From contig NC_088355.1 in NCBI RefSeq assembly GCF_036884655.1, positions 17,892,001 through 17,956,000 on the forward strand: DNA of 64,000 nucleotides, written 5' to 3'. The stretch's first letter is position 1. Each line of letters begins with the position of its first letter. Below the pieces are notes generated by a model. The model was given only the letters and a program-made list of their open reading frames with translations, was not told the DNA's origin and searched no databases. Positions 45,719-57,142 of the stretch are shown here, in pieces. Source of the DNA: Musa acuminata AAA Group. Its lineage: Eukaryota; Streptophyta; Magnoliopsida; Zingiberales; Musaceae. The translations under genes and the position numbers were made by a program.

Positions 45719-47772
45719 GTAGTATCAACCTTGCCTTTTATGAAATTATTTTCAATGAGAAAAGAGCTAAGTCTCTCATACCAAGCCCTTGGGGCTTGTT
45801 TTAAACCATAGAGAGCTTTAGTTAATCTAAACACATGATTAGGGTAGCCATTATTTTCAAATCCAGGAGGTTGTTCAACATAAACTTCTTCGGAAATGAA
45901 ACCATTTAGAAAAGCGCTTTTAACATCCATTTGAAATAACTTAAAATTATTGCAACTAGCGTAGGCAAGGAGCATCCTTATGGCTTCCAATCGAGCCACA
46001 GGTGCGAAGGTTTCTTCGTAATCGATACCTTCTTCTTGGTTGAAACCTTTGGCCACTAATCTAGCCTTGTTTCTAACCACGATACCATTTTCATCTTGCT
46101 TGTTTCTAAAGACCCATTTAGTACCAATTACTAAATGGTCATTTGGCCTAGGAACAAGCGTCCACACCTCATTTCTCTCAAATTGATTTAATTCATCTTG
46201 CATTGCGATAATCCATGAATCATCTTTCATGGCTTCATCAACACATTTGGGTTCAATTTGGGAGAGAAAAGCGGCGTTGGCACAAAAGTTTTTAAAAGAA
46301 GATCGTGTTTGAACCCCCTTTGATGTGTCTCCTAGGATTAGCTCATTAGGATGAGCATCTATATACTTCCAATCCTTGGGTAAGGATGTTTTGGAAGTGG
46401 ATGCATCCAAGTTGCTAGTTGGAGACGGGGTTTCGTTTAAATTCAAGGAATCAAAATTAACATCATCATCAAGATCATTTTTCTTAATTTCTGAAATCTC
46501 ATTGAAAACAACATGGATGGATTCTTCAATAATTAAGGTTCTTTTATTGAAGATGCGAAAAGCTTTAGAAACCGAAGAATAACCAAGAAAGATTCCTTCA
46601 TCAGATTTAGCATCGAATTTTCCTAAGTTATCCTTTTCATTCAAGATAAAACACTTACACCCAAAGACTTTAAAATATGAGACATTGGGTTTTTTGTTAT
46701 TCCATAACTCATAAGGAGTTTTGGTGAGTAAGGGTCTTACTAGGACTCTATTTAAAATATAGCATGCAGTGTTTACAGCTTCGGCCCAAAAATATTTGGG
46801 TAGGCTATGTTCATTCAACATGGTTCTTGCCATTTCTTGTAAATTTCGATTTTTTCTTTCTACTACCCCATTTTGTTGAGGATTTCTTGGAGTAGAGAAG
46901 TTATGGTTGTATCCGTTGAGTTCACAGAATTCTTGGAAGTCATGGTTTTGAAATTCTCCACCATGATCACTTCTAATTGACGAAATCATAGATTCCTTCT
47001 CATTTTGAACAAGTTTACAAAACTTGGTAAAATATCTAAAGCATTCATTTTTTTGTTTTAAGAAGTAGGTCCATGTATATCTGCTGTAGTCATCAATAAT
47101 GACAAAGGCGTATTTGCTACCTCCTAGACTCGATGTAGAGATTGGTCCGAACAAGTCCATATGGATCAATTGTAAGGGCCTAGAGGTGCTTATTTGATTC
47201 TTAGCTTTGAAGCTACCCCTAATTTGCTTACCTAATTGGCAAGCATCACATACATTATCTTTGATGAACTTGATATTAGGAATTCCTCTTACAAGTTCTC
47301 TAGATGATACTTGAGTGATTAGTTTCATGCTAGCATGACCTAATCTTCTATGCCATAGCCAAGCATCCTCATTCATAACGGCAAAGCACATTTCATCACA
47401 TAAGTCATTGATGTCAATAGTGTATACGTTGTTTTGTTTTAATGCAATCATAGATATATTTTTGTGTGGTTTTTCAATGATGCAGGCATTAGATTCAAAT
47501 CTTATAATATATCCTTTATCACATAATTGACTAATGCTCAAGAGGTTATGTTTTAAACCATCAACTAGTAAAACATCTTCAATAGAGAGGTTGGATTTGT
47601 TACCTATGGTTCCTTTGCCAATGATTTTACCCTTGTTGTTGTCTCCGAAGGTGACATATCCTTCGTCTATGCTAGTGAGCTTAGAGAATTGAGATGGATC
47701 TCCGGTCATATGCCTTGAGCATCCACTATCAAGGTACCATTTCTTGCTCCTAGCTTGCGATTGTTTAGTTTT
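45719..47772 (-). pseudogene. S3 pol, 5' part (protease, integrase, start of reverse transcriptase), cut by S4
   Basis: Open in the same frame as gag from just after TAG 47773-47775. Protease D-S-G codons at 47722-47730 ([13 protein letters not shown]). Numbered from the Met at 47709: integrase zinc site H120, H125, C154, C157; catalytic D185, D248, E284 (35 residues between the last two); then reverse transcriptase with [20 protein letters not shown] and [15 protein letters not shown]. It runs into the S4 LTR after GKVDTT. No other stop. Sirevirus-type Pol; broken only by S4. Confidence 0.92.
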
Positions 47773-49356
47773 CTACAAGAAAGGATGATGTTTAGGTACC
47801 CATTTGCTTTTGGGTGCCTCATAAATAGATCTACATTTTCTATCATGTTGCATAGAGTTTATCATGGTTCCTTTAGGAACCCAACTTAATTTGTTTGGAC
47901 TTATTTTCTTGAAGGGACAACAATGTGTCTTGTGTCCAAACTTGCAACAAAAGTTGCACTTGGTTTGGTGTTGAACATGTAAGATGGAGCCTTTTATGAA
48001 GGTAGTTGGATTTTGGTGAGGACTCCTCACAAATCCAATCCCACTTCTTTTGGGAGCATGACCCTTGTTTGTAAGGATCATGTTTAATGACTTGCTACCA
48101 ACCTCGAATTTCTTCAAGGTGTCCTTAAGTAGCAAGTTTTCTTTTTGTATAGTTTCTAAATCATGACATTTGATACATGAATTTAAACTATCATGATGTT
48201 CGACTTTTAACTTATCAAACTCACAAGTAAGATTATCATGTACCTTTTTTAGCAACTTGTATTTTCTATTTATAACTTTGCATTCATCAAATAAATCATG
48301 GAAGGCATTTAATAATTCATCGAAAGATAAATCAGCATCTAATAAATTCGTTACCTCCTCTTCGATGGCCATAAAGGCGTAATGAGCAACTTGCTCGGTG
48401 TTGGACTCTTCTTCTTCAGATGCGCTTGCGTCATCCCATGTTGCTTGAAGAGCCTTCTTCTTTGATGTTCTTCTTTTGACTTGGGGACAATCATTCTTGT
48501 AGTGTCCCGGCTTTTTACATTCGTAGCAGATCACTTGGTCCTTCTTGGGTTCAAGTTTATTTTTCACATCGTTTTTAAACTTGTTTCTTTTGAAGAATTT
48601 CTTAAACTTTCTTGTCAAAAGTGCCAAGTCATCATCACAGTCCTCATCACTTGAGTTTTCTCTCAAGTGGCATTCAGAAGTTTTAAGTGCCATATCCTTC
48701 CTGTTCTTTGGAAGGATGTCTTCTTGCTCTTCATGAGCTTTGCAAGTCATTTCGTAGGTCATTAATGACCCGATTAGTTCTTCAAGAGGGAAGTTGCGCA
48801 GATCCTTTGCCTCTTGAATGGCAGTGACTTTAGGATCCCAACTTTTAGGAAGGGATCTTAGTATTTTATTTACGAGTTCAAAATCCGAAAAACTTTTTCC
48901 GAGTCCTTTTAGACCGTTGACGACATCCGTGAAACGGGTAAACATGTCGCCAATGGTTTCACTCGGTTTCATTCGGAAAAGTTCAAAAGAATGCAGCAAC
49001 AGATTGATTTTTGACTCTTTCACTCTACTTGTGCCCTCGTGGGTCACTTCAAGTGTGTGCCAAATATCAAAAGCAGTTTCGCAAGTTGAAACACGTTTAA
49101 ACTCGTTTTTATCAAGTGCGCAAAATAAGGCATTCATAGCCTTTGCATTAAGAGCGAAAGCCTTCTTTTCCAACTCATTCCAATCGATCATTGGAAGAGA
49201 AGACTTTGAAAATCCGTTTTCAACAAGGTTCCACAGTTCAAAATCCATAGAAATAAGAAAGATCCTCATTCGGGTCTTCCAGTAAGTGTAGTCCGTTCCA
49301 CTGAACATGGGTGGACGTGTAATCGAATGCCCCTCTTGGTTTCCGGCGTATGCCAT
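47773..49356 (-). CDS. S3 Gag (527 residues)
   Basis: Start ATG at 49356, 37 bp from the PBS, and the first Met of the frame. The gag core covers about residues 15-205 (SGTDYTYWKTRMRIF, FDIWHTLEVTHEG, LEELIGSLMTYEM). An acidic/lysine-rich stretch follows. Zinc knuckle C277, C280, H285, C290; a predicted coiled coil at about 355-420; a second CCHC cluster C467, C470, H475, C480. It ends with TAG at 47773-47775 in frame with pol. It forms the particle and binds RNA. The length and two Cys clusters fit Sirevirus Gags. Confidence 0.93.
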   Translation of the reverse strand: MAYAGNQEGHSITRPPMFSGTDYTYWKTRMRIFLISMDFELWNLVENGFSKSSLPMIDWNELEKKAFALNAKAMNALFCALDKNEFKRVSTCETAFDIWHTLEVTHEGTSRVKESKINLLLHSFELFRMKPSETIGDMFTRFTDVVNGLKGLGKSFSDFELVNKILRSLPKSWDPKVTAIQEAKDLRNFPLEELIGSLMTYEMTCKAHEEQEDILPKNRKDMALKTSECHLRENSSDEDCDDDLALLTRKFKKFFKRNKFKNDVKNKLEPKKDQVICYECKKPGHYKNDCPQVKRRTSKKKALQATWDDASASEEEESNTEQVAHYAFMAIEEEVTNLLDADLSFDELLNAFHDLFDECKVINRKYKLLKKVHDNLTCEFDKLKVEHHDSLNSCIKCHDLETIQKENLLLKDTLKKFEVGSKSLNMILTNKGHAPKRSGIGFVRSPHQNPTTFIKGSILHVQHQTKCNFCCKFGHKTHCCPFKKISPNKLSWVPKGTMINSMQHDRKCRSIYEAPKSKWVPKHHPFL

Positions 49357-49392
49357 CTCTCTTGGGTTTTAATCCTTTAGAGAGTTAACCTT

Positions 49393-49404
49393 GCTCTGAT
49401 ACCA
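49393..49404 (-). other. PBS of S3
   Basis: TGGTATCAGAGC on the minus strand, two bases from the 5' LTR. Confidence 0.92.
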
Positions 49405-49406
49405 AT

Positions 49407-51680
49407 TGTTAGGATCGAGAGCACTAAGAGGGGGGGGGGGTGAATTAGTGCAGCGGAAATCTTACAGCGATTAAAAACCAAAAGCTGCGTTCGTTCAAAA
49501 ACTATTATGATGCAAAAGCAAATTCTCAGTTTGTATCTAAGTGCAGTTTGCGTCTAAGCGCAGATTGCGTCTAAGCGCAGTTTTGCGTCTAAGCGCAGTT
49601 TACGTCTAAACTCAGATTTACGTCTAAATGCAGTTTTACGTCTAAACGCAGATTTACGTCTAAACGCAGATTTACGTCTAAACGCAGATTTACGTCTAAA
49701 CGCAGTTCTACGTCTAAACGCAGATTTACGTCTAAACTCAGATTTACGTCTTAAACTCAGATTTACGTCTAAACGCAGATTTACGTCTAAACGTAGTTTT
49801 ACGTCTAGACGCAGATTTACGTCTAAACTTTGAAACTTGTTTGTATACTCGTAGAAGGCAGTATGCAGTTGAAATCAAGACGTAAACGTGAACTGAGATC
49901 TGATGATTGAGCGAGGAAAGCCGATTTACGTCTGAATGCAGTTTTACGTCTAAATGTTGAAACTCGTTCGTAAAATTGTAGAGGACAGTTTGCAGTTATC
50001 AATAGGATCAAAATGTAAGTGTAAACTGCAAAGAAGCTCGTTCGTAAAAGCACGGAAGACAGTTCTGCAGAATCAAACGTAAACGTAAACTGTAATGTAT
50101 GAAAATACGAATTTACGTCTGAATGCAGATTCGGAAGAACAGCACTTAGAACTTGTTCGTGAAAGCGCAGAGAGCAGTAGTAATGAAGGAGGTTTGCAGT
50201 AATGATAAAGTGCTCGAAAATAAACGCAAACCAGAGATTTAGAGTGGTTCGGTCAGCCTTGACCTACTCCACTTTTGGCTTCCTCCACCGACGAGGTTGC
50301 CGACGTCAACTAGGGGCCTTCCTTCAATAGGCGAAGGCCAAACTGCCCTTTTACAATTTCTCTCCTTTTGACAGGCTCAGGAGACAACCTTTACAGACCT
50401 TTCTCTCCTCACTTTACAACTGAAAACTTGAAGAACAGAAGGAGGAGACTTAAAGGCTTTACAACACTTTTGAGCTCTTAGAATCACAGAAAAGATCAAG
50501 ATTTCGGTGTAGGTCTGTATCTTTTCAGTGCTGAATGGGTGGGGTATTTATAGGCCCCAACCCAATTCAAAATTCGAGCTCAAAACGATCAAATCGATCA
50601 AATCCCAGAATTCTGGGATCAGGCGGTTGCACCTCTTGACTGGAGAGGTGGCACCGCCTGGCAGAGCTCGAAGACTGAGCTCAGGCGATTGCTCCTCTCT
50701 GCCAGAGCTCGAAGACTGAGCTCGATGGTTGCATCACCTGGCAGAGCTCGAAGACTGAGCTCGGTGGTTGCACCGCCTGGCAGAGCTCGAAGTCTGAGCT
50801 CGGTGGTTGCATCACCTGGCAGAGCTCGAAACTGAGCTCAGGCTGATGCACCTCTCTGCCAGAGCTCGAAGACTGAGCTCGGTGATTGCATCACCTGGCA
50901 GAGCTCGAGACTGAGCTCAGGCTGATGCACCTCTCTGCCTGAGCTCGAAGACTGAGCTCGGTGGTTGCATCGCCTGGCAGAGCTCGAAACTTGAGCTCTG
51001 GCGGTGCAACCTCTTGACAGAGGAGGTTGCACCGCCCAGTCTAGCTCGAAGACTGAGCTCTGGGCGGTTGCACCTCTTGGCTGGGGCGGTTGCACCTCCC
51101 AGCCTCGCAGCCCTGGCGGTTGCACCTCCTGGCTGGGGCGGTTGCACCTCCTGGTGCAATCAGGGTCCGAATGGTTCGCTCCATTCGGCCCAATTTGAAT
51201 CTTTTCAGGGGCCCAATTGCCCCAAGATTAAGCTAATGGGATCACCTCCCATTTTCATGCTTAATCATCATGCTAACTACGATTAACTCTAAGACACCTT
51301 CGGCAGCTTTGCTCCGATGCGTCAATCGCTTCTTCCGGCGAGTTTCCAGCCAACTTCCGTCGATCATCCGATAAACCCTCGGTGATCCTTCTGCGGACAT
51401 CCGGCCTACTCCTGGACTTTGCGACGATCCACCTGGCGAGTTCCGACGAGCTTCGCTTGGCAAGCTTCTGGACTTCTCGGATCTGTTCTCGCTGAACCTC
51501 CGACGACCGTCCGAACTTCCGTCGAACTCTCGAACTCCCAACGTGATCATGATCTTGACTCCGGCGCAACACCTGCTGCTTGTCTTACTCTCATCGTAGT
51601 TAATCCTGCACACTTATCTCAACACATAGATTAGATAACAAATGACAATTGACTTCATCATCAAAATCCGAGATTCAACA
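49407..51680 (-). repeat. S3 5' LTR (right copy)
   Basis: 2274 bp; 11-base G run, 18-bp array (49535-49832), TATA box (50545-50552), GC-rich array (50622-51150), short U3. TSD AAAAT follows at 51681-51685. Confidence 0.95.
50545..50552 (-). promoter_or_regulatory. TATA box of S3 5' LTR
   Basis: TATAAATA on the minus strand; the likely promoter of S3 genomic RNA. Confidence 0.65.
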
Positions 51681-54519
51681 AAAATTTCTTACCTTAATAG
51701 CTTTGGTTATTTTTCTCACATTTCTTCTTTTCTTTCCTAAGTTGCTTTCTCAATTATGCGATTCTTATAGCACTATAATTAAAGCAATATTCTTATCATA
51801 AAATTCTTTCTCTTTTCTATTAAGAATTCATATAGCTCATTTGGTCTTTGTATGTCAAATTTTTATCCAATTATATTGGTTGTTTTTCTATGACATAAGT
51901 AGGATTTGAGATGTACTTTCTCACATTGATATATGTAATATATTATGCATATTTATTAATACAAAAGAAAAGGTTAATTTGTAGGCCACATCACCATCTT
52001 TATCAAGAATTTATATGGTCCTATATATCAAGGACTTAGCTTATCTTTCTTCCTAAACCTCATAACTCTTTTCATTAGTGTTACTATTAAGAATATTTTA
52101 TTGACTATCTCAAATTTCCAAGGTCTCTTCCTATTATCGACATAATATTTATACCTGTTTTGTATTGTCCTCATTCTTTGATGAATTTTTTCTATTGCTT
52201 TTGATGTTTCTTTCACCAAATCTGATCATAAATATATTTTTTCATTCAACTCATCCTAATGAATAGATGATTTGCACTTTCTGTCATATAGTGCTTCAAA
52301 TGGTATCATTCCAATGGTTGCTAACTATTATTGTAGGCAAACTCTATTAAAAGTAAATATTTGCTCTATGATCTTTTAAGGTCTAAGACACAAGCTTTTA
52401 GTGTATCTTCCAATATTTGAATAGTTTTTTTTTGATTGGTTATATGTTTGAGGATAAAAAAAATACTGGTAAAAGCTTTGTTTCTAGTTCCTAATAAAGA
52501 CTCTTCTAAAATCCTGATGTGAATCTAAAGTCTGTATGTGACACAATGGATATGGACACACTATGGAGTCTAATTATCTCCTAGATATATAATTGAATAT
52601 ATTGATCCATGAAATAGTTAGCATGAATAGGTAGAAAATGAGCCGTCTTAATTAATCTATCCATAATCACCGAAATTGCATCATGTCCCGTCTTGGCCTT
52701 AGGTAAACCCATGACAAAATGCATACTGAAATTTTTTCATTTTCCATGGGGTATTTACAATAGATTTAAGGTAATTGGTCTCTTATATTATATTTTGATT
52801 TGTTGTAATTTGAGACACTTCTCAACAAATTGGATCAGATTGTGTTTTATTCCTGACCACTAATAGTGCACTATATTAAGTGCACTTAATATAAAGATGA
52901 GTATGCTTTTATTAAAATTTTTTGCTTTATGCTAGTCTTCTCTTGTACACACAATCTATCTTGAAATCTAATTACCTCTTTATCAATTTAAAAATTTATT
53001 CTTTTTCCTACCTTAATGTCATACTTCAATAAGTTTAAATAAGGATCCTTAATTTATAATTTTTTTAATTTTTTTCAAAAGGTTTTACTATACTGATAAC
53101 GCTGCCAATCTATTAATTAAACTTTTAAGGATAATCTCAAATTCAAAATTTTGTATTTCTATATGAAGAGGTCTTTGAACTATTAATAAAGTAACTAAAT
53201 TGGCTGATTTTCTACTTAATATATCATCAATTATGTTTGCTTTTCCAAGATGGTAATTGATCATATAATCATCACCTTTTGCTAACTCCAACCATCTTCT
53301 CTGTCTCATTGCTCATTTGAAGTAAAGAAATATTTCAAACTCTTATGATTAGTATATATTTTGTATTTCTCCCTATAAAGATAATATCATCAAATTTTTG
53401 GGGCAAACACCATCACTACAAACTCTAAATAATGGGTTAGATAGTTTTTCTCATAATATTTTAGTTATTTTGGGGCTAAGATATAACTCTATCATTCAGT
53501 TTCAAAACACATCCTAGATCATTTTTGGATGTGTCACTATACACATTGAATTCTCCTGATCATTTTTGGATGGTACAATAAGAATTTAAATTGAGATTAA
53601 TTTTCTCTTTAGTACTTGAAAATTATTTTCACAAGCATTAATCTATTCAAATTTAATTCTTTCTTGTTAATTGGGTGAGAGGTGATGTTATCTTAGAGAA
53701 TCATTTCACAAAACATTTATAATAAACTATTGTTCCTAAAAGAACTTTTTACCTCGATTACAATAGTCGGTCTAAGCTAGTTAGTAAGTACTTTCATCTT
53801 AGCGGAATCCTTAGAGATTACTTCCTTGAATACATTATGTCATAATGTTATCTTCTCTAGCCCAAATTCATATTTTCTAAACTTTACATATAATTACTTT
53901 TCCTTCGAAATACTTAAGGTTTTTAAATATTTTGCATGTTCCTCCCTAAAGTGTGAGTATATTAAAATATCATCAATAAAATTTATTATAAATTTATCTA
54001 GATACTCATTAAATATCCTATTCATTAAGCCCATAAAGGTGACTAATTTTCAAAGTGCCCATATCTGGTCGTAAGGCAGTCATGAGAATCTACTCCTTGA
54101 TTTTCAGTTGATGATACCTTATTCTTAAATCAATTGTGAAAAAGTATTGTTCCATTCATTTTCTTTACAAATAGAACTAATGCTCCTCATAGTGAAAAGC
54201 TAGGGCAAATAAACCATTTATCAACGAGCTCCTATACTTGTATCTTTAACTCTTTTATTTCTATTGGAGTCATTTTATATGGTGCTTTAGAAATAGGTTC
54301 AATGCTCGACATTAAGTATATGATGAATTCAATCTTCCTATTTAGTAGTAATCTAGAGAGGTCATCTAGAAACACTTGAAGGAATTTACTCACAATCGAC
54401 ATAACCTCTGATTTTGACCTTCGGTTTTTTTACATTTGTCAAATATCCTAAGCATCCATTCTTTAGGAGTCTTTTGATTTTCATTACTAAGATAAAAGGG
54501 ATTGATTTTTTTTTTCTCA

Positions 54520-55275
54520 AAACCAGTAAATACAAACTCTACTGATCTTGAGGTTGAAATACTATCATCTTTTTACTGTATTCAAGGAAAGCATGATGTT
54601 TAGACAATCAACCCATGCCCAATATAATATCAAAGTTTTATATATTCAACATTATCAAGAATGATGTTTAGACCGAGGATTGTAATTTTATATCATACTG
54701 GAGTTTCGATCTCAGTTTGGTACACACACACCATACCAGAGTTTCAACGACATCGCCTCATTTCTTCTCCTCACATGGGGAGAAGAAATCGCAGGGAGAA
54801 GAGGTGGTTTCTTCTCCTCGCACGGATGAGGAGAAGTCGTCAATGACACCGAGGCCTCGCGCGGATGAGAAGAAGTCGCTGATGACGCCGAGGCCTCGTC
54901 ACCTCTCATTTGTGGTTTGACGAGGGAGGGTGGCGACGGATCGAGATCGTTGAGAGAGAGCGACGTCGGATCTTCAAGTTTTCTCTTTTCTTCTCTCTCA
55001 ACTAATACCACTCACTTCGGTAATGAGACAAAAACAACCCTAATCGATGGTACCATCCGGTACGGGTGGTATTATTCGAAATTGAAAACCTTGGTTTAGA
55101 CAATTAGTCCATTTCTAATATAATATCAAATTCTTCTATGTTTAACATTATCATACCAGCAAATACAATCTCTATTGATCTTGGAGGTTGAAATACTATC
55201 AATTTTTTTATTAAAGTTAATAAAAACATGATGTTTAGACAAACAATCCATGCCCAATATAATATTGTATGCTCA
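54520..55275 (-). repeat. Local duplications in the G1 protease-RT spacer
   Basis: The segment that encodes an LGMDWLSKHH-like stretch, followed by a Q-P-like motif, is repeated: at about 54525-54660, partly at 55094-55160 and again at about 55150-55275 (shared AAACATGATGTTTAGACAA and CCATGCCCAATATAATAT). The MITE sits in one copy. Confidence 0.6.
54666..55101. mobile_element. hAT-like MITE in G1 (element 54674-55093)
   Basis: A 420-bp insert between two copies of GTTTAGAC (54666-54673 and 55094-55101). Its ends are imperfect terminal inverted repeats: CGAGGATTGTAATTT at the left against CAAGGTTTTCAATTT read from the right. An 8-bp TSD and C-A/G-A-G-G ends fit hAT non-autonomous elements. 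The interior is GC-richer than its host; the Ser/Arg-rich open frames inside are not recognised as proteins. Confidence 0.7.
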
Positions 55276-55490
55276 ATATTATTATATATTCAACTAATTC
55301 TTTGTCCATAATTTGAATTGAATAAGATCTCAATCCCTAACTTGAATATTTTATCTCTTAATGAAACAACTATATAATACATCATATCCAATGCTTTAGT
55401 TGATTTACCTAGCTTTTTAATAAAAACTAGTAATGTAAAAGAATGTGTGGTGCCAAAATCAATTAAAATAAAAAATATCATAAATAAATA

Positions 55491-55911
55491 ATTTACTTGA
55501 GATAACTAAGCGGTTAACCTATGCTTCTGAGATAACTGTCAGGTACTCTTTTTTGTCATGATAAGATTGTTGTATAGTTTTTGCTAAATGTTATGATTTT
55601 TTAACATAGGGATGTTTAACATAGGGATGTTTAACATATTTCTTCATATGTAAGATGTTTGGGTAGCCCCTCTTGTGGTCCTTGACCTAAGTGTCATTTT
55701 CTTGTATTGCCCAAAAATGATTGTGGGGGCCTATTACAAAAAATAATAGCCTTCCTTAGCGTATCATGCATTGCATCTATTGAGCTTGAAAAATTCTTTG
55801 CTCAATCTCTTGTGCCTCCAAGGCCTCCAAGGTTAGAAATTCATTGTTATCTTCAGGATAAATTTTTGTTTTGAGTTCTTATAGAAATTGATCTACCTTT
55901 AAGATATTAGT
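55491..55911 (-). other. G1 gag remnant or spacer
   Basis: Only 0.4 kb separates protease from the 5' LTR, too short for a Ty3 gag. Frames such as EALEAQEIEQRIFQAQ are visible but no gag domain or zinc knuckle was recognised. A degenerate PBS may lie next to the LTR (TAATATCTTA for TGGTATCAGA). Confidence 0.4.
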
Positions 55912-56224
55912 TGTAACATTCCTCATTTTTTTTAATTTTGTAAGGGTCTATTTATAATGAAGGAACCTAAGAGTAAATATTAAAAATTTGATATGATTTA
56001 TGAAAGATTCAGATTTAAGTTAAAGAAAAAAAAAATGGTGGACATGTGTCACTAGCTAACCTAAGGTTGATACCACCTATGTTTGTTCTAAGGATGACAC
56101 ATAGGTCTCTTTCATGCATGTTTGCCACCTTGCAATACTTATATTAGCTAAATCTAATACATTAGAAGCGAAATAAAAGGATGAAAACTTAAGAAGCGTT
56201 TGAGATGAGAAGGGAAGAGGAATT

Positions 56225-56254
56225 GAAGAAGAAGAAGAAGAAGAAGAAGAAGAA
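56225..56254. repeat. (GAA)n microsatellite
   Basis: About nine GAA units in the G1 right LTR; translated on the minus strand it makes a poly-serine frame, which is not a gene. Confidence 0.85.
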
Positions 56255-57142
56255 AGAGATTTGTCTTGCTTGAGGTTTTGCATCAATTCCACACATTTGA
56301 GACTCAAATTTATTTAAGGCAAGTATTCTAACCCCTTCCTACAAAAATCTTGATATCTGATTTCATCTTAATTTTAAAAACTTTGAAAGATTTTAGCTCC
56401 ATACTTGATTATTCTATCGTTTGAGAATAAAACTATGAATCTGGAATTTTTTAAGATTTGACCATTCTTTATTATTCTAGCCATAACATAAGATTTAGAA
56501 GAAACCAAATGCATCCGAAAATAGACTCACAGATCTTTCTTTTTTATAGATAAATTTGGAGTCTATTGACCTATTGAAACTATTATTTCAATTGACCCTA
56601 TGAAATCTGTGAAATAGAGACTGTCAGTTTTGACCATTCAATATACTCTTGCTTCTAATTTTTTGTTCAAAACTCTGATTTGTGTAAAACATGATTTATT
56701 GGAAACTAGACTCATAAATCTTTCTATGAATATCTGATTTGAATGATTTAGAGCATAATTACCTATTGAATCATCTATTCAAATCAATTCTATTAATTTT
56801 GCAAAACAAAGATAATATTCTCTGACCTTTGGTTACTAAATTGTTTATAACTCATTGTTGGGAACTCCGATTCATAAAAACTTGAGTTATCGAAAACTAG
56901 ATTGATACATCTTTCAAATAACACATAATTTATGTAAATTGGAGTGTAATTGGTTATCTAAACAATTTATACAATATGCCTCTCAAATTCTATCAGAATC
57001 GAGCTTCGATCGATTTCGCCTATTCTTGTTTCGTCTCTTTGGAAATTGATTTCAGCTAAAATCCTTACTTTAGTTGAGCTTTACATTATTACTTTAAATT
57101 TCTATATACTCTTGTCCTATAAATATTTGCATACCTGAATCT

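Larger units (their letters stand above)
32108..51680 (-). mobile_element. S3: young autonomous-type Sirevirus-like element, disrupted by S4
   Basis: Minus-strand element with near-identical LTRs (2271 and 2274 bp), PBS, gag, pol and PPT, flanked by AAAAT at 32103-32107 and 51681-51685. Without S4 and its TSD it is about 10.0 kb. Coding capacity is complete apart from one TAG between gag and protease and the S4 insertion in reverse transcriptase. Inserted in G1. Confidence 0.95.
51686..55490 (-). pseudogene. G1 pol pseudogene (protease, reverse transcriptase, RNase H, integrase)
   Basis: Minus-strand Ty3 order is plain despite many stops. Protease ILIDFGTTHSFTLLVFIKKL at 55290-55490 (DSG-type site now DFG); reverse transcriptase with FIDDILIYS at about 53955-53981; RNase H end and linker RQRRWLELAKGDDYMINYHL then DILSRKS at 53190-53309; integrase core KAKTGHDAISVIMDRLIKTA at about 52630-52710; integrase C-terminal region MRFRKKDKLSP at 52028-52060; then a segment like EKATWERKKKCEK near 51715, as follows integrase in plant chromovirus-type elements. 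Inactive. Confidence 0.8.

Noticed and set aside
35171..47772. Treating the two S3 pol pieces as two separate genes
   Set aside because: They are one pol split by S4, shown by GTAGT on both sides and a continuous domain order.
54661..55099. Ser/Arg-rich frames between the two GTTTAGAC copies as a host gene fragment
   Set aside because: The interval is bounded by a TSD and inverted repeats and is better explained as a MITE.
56077..56307. Poly-serine protein near 56.2 kb
   Set aside because: It is the translation of a GAA microsatellite within the G1 LTR.
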